DNA from: an archaeon
Lineage (GTDB): Archaea; Nanobdellota; Nanobdellia; Woesearchaeales; JAGVOV01
DNA length: 7,594 bases
Assembly (NCBI GenBank): GCA_020052545.1
Contig: JAGVOV010000176.1
Coordinates: forward strand, 1-7,594
Reading direction: 5' to 3'
The translations under genes were made by a program, and so were the position numbers. Every line of letters begins with the position of its first letter. Position 1 is the first letter of the stretch. Of the stretch, positions 5,712 to 7,594 are shown one piece after another. Under the pieces are notes generated by a model. The model saw only the letters and a program-made list of their open reading frames with translations. It was not told where the DNA came from and ran no database searches.

Positions 5712-7369
5712 AAGCGCTTCCTTATCTGCTTTTGATGCTATTCATGGCATCTCTTGTCGCTGCGCAAGTCGAGGTCATAGATTCTTGGCCATCAATGATG
5801 GTGGAAGGGAACAGTATCAACATAACTATAGAGACAAATATTGCCTCGACATGCAAGATAGACAGCAAAGATGACCTTTATGAGAATATGAGGCACTTCA
5901 TGGCAGACATCACGCAAAAGAAACATAATTATCTGACGCCGATTGTGCCGACAGGCGAGCTCAATTACTTCGTCAGGTGCACTGATGAAGATTACGAAGT
6001 GATGAACGAATCTTACATCCTTGATTTCCTGGTGGAAAGGCCTTTCCTCAGTTCAACAGAGTATGACAACCAATCAGCGCCGGCAATTCCGGCAAAGAAG
6101 AGCCTTGTGTCAGAGCGCTACTGGGGCAGCATCAACACGACAAAATATGTCGCATGGGAGATAAAAGATGAAGAGATGGCTGTCACAAAGTTTGGCTTCC
6201 GGCTGAATTATCCTGTCAAAGATTTGACATTCATAATATCGGAGAAGGTGCAGACTCCCGTAGATAGATATGCCATAAACAGGCTCACTTACAGATATTT
6301 TGAGATAAAAAACAGCTTGCCGGACCAGAGCGCTTTAGCGAAGATGACCATAAGTTTCAGGGTCAGCAGGGATTGGGCGAGAAACAATGAAGTAGAATAC
6401 AGCAGAGTGAGCCTGTATTATTATGATGATGGTTGGCATGAGATAAAGCCAGAGCTGATAGACAGCGAGACAACTTTGGATTATGCTTATTTCCAGGCGT
6501 TGGCCGACAAGGCAACCTATTATGCTATCGCCATCAGCGACACTAAGCTGGAGGCGAAGGCAGAGAACGTCCCAACAAACATCACACCAAATGTAACAGA
6601 AACCACAATTGAAGCCACTACCACTGTGGCTGAAAAACCAATAGTTGATGAGATGCCTGAGCAGAACAACGAGAAGAAGCCTTTCCCGCTTGATATCGTC
6701 CTTTTGGTTGTATTGTCATTGCTATCTATAACTTATCTTGTTGTGTGGCGCGTCAATAGCGTCAGCAGGAAGAATACACTTAAAGGCAGCTTTGATTACA
6801 ATATTGGCTTCAAGACTGAGGACGTGTTCAGTGGATTGAAGGACAGGAATACTTCAAGACAGGAAGCCAATGCGATCATAGAATCAATGCCGCAGCCTAA
6901 AAGCCAGGAAACCATACAAGAGTTAGCACATCAGGCAGGTGAAACTATCAAAGAAGCCGCGCCAGCAAAAGATGCGCTTATGGCGGAACTTGAGCAGAAC
7001 CTGACAGCATTACAGGTGACGCTTGATGAATCAAGGAAGACCATAGAAAATCCCGCTGAGGAGAAGGCAGAAGACCCAAAAGTGAAGGATAGGATAATCA
7101 GCATGTGCCAGAAAGGCATACCTGAAGATGAGATAAAGAAGATATTGAGCGAGCTCAATGTAGATGAAAAGACAATTTCGGAAGCTTATGAGGAATGGTC
7201 AAGGAAGAAAGACTTTGGCGTGAAGCTGTCTAAGTTTGAGGACAAGGTTCTTGACATGTACATAATGGGCCTGAAGAATTCCGGAAGGAGCAGGCATGAG
7301 ATAACGGATTACCTTAAAAAGAAAGGCTTCAGCACAGAGCAGATAGACAGGAAATTAACCATTTTGTAG
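5708..7369 (+). CDS. Single-pass receptor-like protein with PGF-pre-PGF-like ectodomain and helical cytosolic tail
   Basis: The 553-residue product has a signal peptide (about 1-19, VAA|Q). An N-terminal beta domain (about 20-110) has C49 and C91 in a TCKID...YFVRCTDED pattern. Residues about 148-278 match my memory of the PGF-pre-PGF domain (YRYFEI, ISFRVSRDW, VSLYYYDDGWHEI, TYYAIAISD). A Thr/Glu-rich stalk spans about 285-325 with sequons, then one membrane helix at about 328-347 followed by basic residues (RVNSVSRK). The cytosolic part holds predicted helical or coiled-coil sequence (about 383-450) and two similar helical repeats (about 458-495 and 511-550, each with G..., EI...L and a later I). 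Known: PGF-pre-PGF proteins usually end in a PGF-CTERM sorting signal; here a permanent anchor and cytosolic tail replace it. Inferred role: surface sensor or cell-surface-to-cytosol linker. ATGA overlap couples it to the 86-residue gene. Confidence 0.85.
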   Translation: MKALPYLLLMLFMASLVAAQVEVIDSWPSMMVEGNSINITIETNIASTCKIDSKDDLYENMRHFMADITQKKHNYLTPIVPTGELNYFVRCTDEDYEVMNESYILDFLVERPFLSSTEYDNQSAPAIPAKKSLVSERYWGSINTTKYVAWEIKDEEMAVTKFGFRLNYPVKDLTFIISEKVQTPVDRYAINRLTYRYFEIKNSLPDQSALAKMTISFRVSRDWARNNEVEYSRVSLYYYDDGWHEIKPELIDSETTLDYAYFQALADKATYYAIAISDTKLEAKAENVPTNITPNVTETTIEATTTVAEKPIVDEMPEQNNEKKPFPLDIVLLVVLSLLSITYLVVWRVNSVSRKNTLKGSFDYNIGFKTEDVFSGLKDRNTSRQEANAIIESMPQPKSQETIQELAHQAGETIKEAAPAKDALMAELEQNLTALQVTLDESRKTIENPAEEKAEDPKVKDRIISMCQKGIPEDEIKKILSELNVDEKTISEAYEEWSRKKDFGVKLSKFEDKVLDMYIMGLKNSGRSRHEITDYLKKKGFSTEQIDRKLTIL

Positions 7370-7376
7370 TATAAAA
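7370..7376 (+). promoter_or_regulatory. Candidate TATA box for the right-edge gene
   Basis: TATAAAA directly follows the TAG of the receptor-like gene, about 41 bases before the ATG at 7414, predicting a start near 7398 and a leader that keeps GAGGT (7403-7407). A second TATA-like run, TATTTAAA at 7382-7389, is closer but would start transcription past that ribosome binding site. Confidence 0.45.
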
Positions 7377-7413
7377 CAATGTATTTAAAGCATCATGGAA
7401 AAGAGGTAAGGAT

Positions 7414-7594
7414 ATGAGGAAGTTGACGTTTGCGTTGCTATTTTTTGTGCTTCTTGGCACAATGGCCTGGGCAGAGACGCTCACAATAGAGACGACCCAG
7501 GCAGACACCAGCATCTATTCTACCCAAAACCTCGCCGCGACGCTCTGCGGCAGCAATATAACAAATGCGCAGCTTTCTGTTGTCTGTATCGACA
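7414..7594 (+). CDS. Start of a secreted protein, truncated by right edge
   Basis: Sixty codons are visible with no stop. The product has a classic signal peptide (MRKLTFALLFFVLLG..AWA|E, about 1-20), then a Thr-rich, beta-like mature start with C46 and C58 and one sequon, N49-I-T. GAGGT at 7403-7407, six bases before the ATG, supports this start; the upstream ATG at 7395 hits a stop after four codons. The family cannot be judged from this fragment. It follows the receptor-like gene by 44 bases and continues the run of exported proteins. Confidence 0.8.
   Translation, partial: MRKLTFALLFFVLLGTMAWAETLTIETTQADTSIYSTQNLAATLCGSNITNAQLSVVCID

Noticed and set aside
5683..5874. Plus-strand 63-codon open frame over the junction of the coupled gene pair
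   Set aside because: It overlaps two well-supported genes in another frame, and its composition looks like an out-of-frame shadow.

Overview
The window looks archaeal, most likely from a DPANN-type lineage (Woesearchaeota/Pacearchaeota-like). The seen evidence is AT-rich TATA boxes (TTTAAATA, TTTATATA, CTTTATAAAG) about 25-45 bases before start codons, a GGAGGTG ribosome binding site, proteins dense in N-glycosylation sequons, and a PGF-pre-PGF-like domain, a fold known from archaeal surface proteins. The lineage name is inference. No tRNA, rRNA, insertion sequence or CRISPR array is visible. Nearly every gene encodes an exported or membrane-anchored protein, so this is a cell-surface (secretome) locus.

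Layout. Bases 1-1838: the 3' part of a long fibre-like gene built from phage tail-fibre-type modules, with four copies of a GIGT-type repeat whose core is conserved at DNA level. Bases 1839-1994: an intergenic stretch packed with inverted repeats, then a TATA box. Bases 1995-2988: two overlapping genes for a Cys-rich, C-terminally anchored protein and a small N-terminally anchored protein. Bases 3027-4409: a heavily sequon-decorated Ig/cadherin-like secreted protein. Bases 4406-4681 and 4758-5222: two small minus-strand exported proteins; the first shares a CTAG stop palindrome with the convergent Ig/cadherin gene. Bases 5223-5450: an AT-rich divergent promoter region carrying five TAACA-ended, partly palindromic elements at exactly 40-base intervals. 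Bases 5451-7369: a translationally coupled pair, an 86-residue soluble protein and a 553-residue single-pass receptor-like protein. Base 7414 to the right edge: the start of another secreted protein. No gene-free stretch exceeds 300 bases.

How the genes may fit together (inference): the fibre, Ig/cadherin protein and PGF-pre-PGF receptor could form an adhesive or sensory surface layer. The 553-residue protein would link an outside beta-domain to a cytosolic helical tail. The most unusual DNA signal is the 40-base-period array between the divergent genes; it could be a multi-site operator or an iteron/centromere-like site. The most unusual protein signal is a shared C-terminal S-G-x-[VI]-I-I-x-I-G ending on the fibre and the Ig/cadherin protein.
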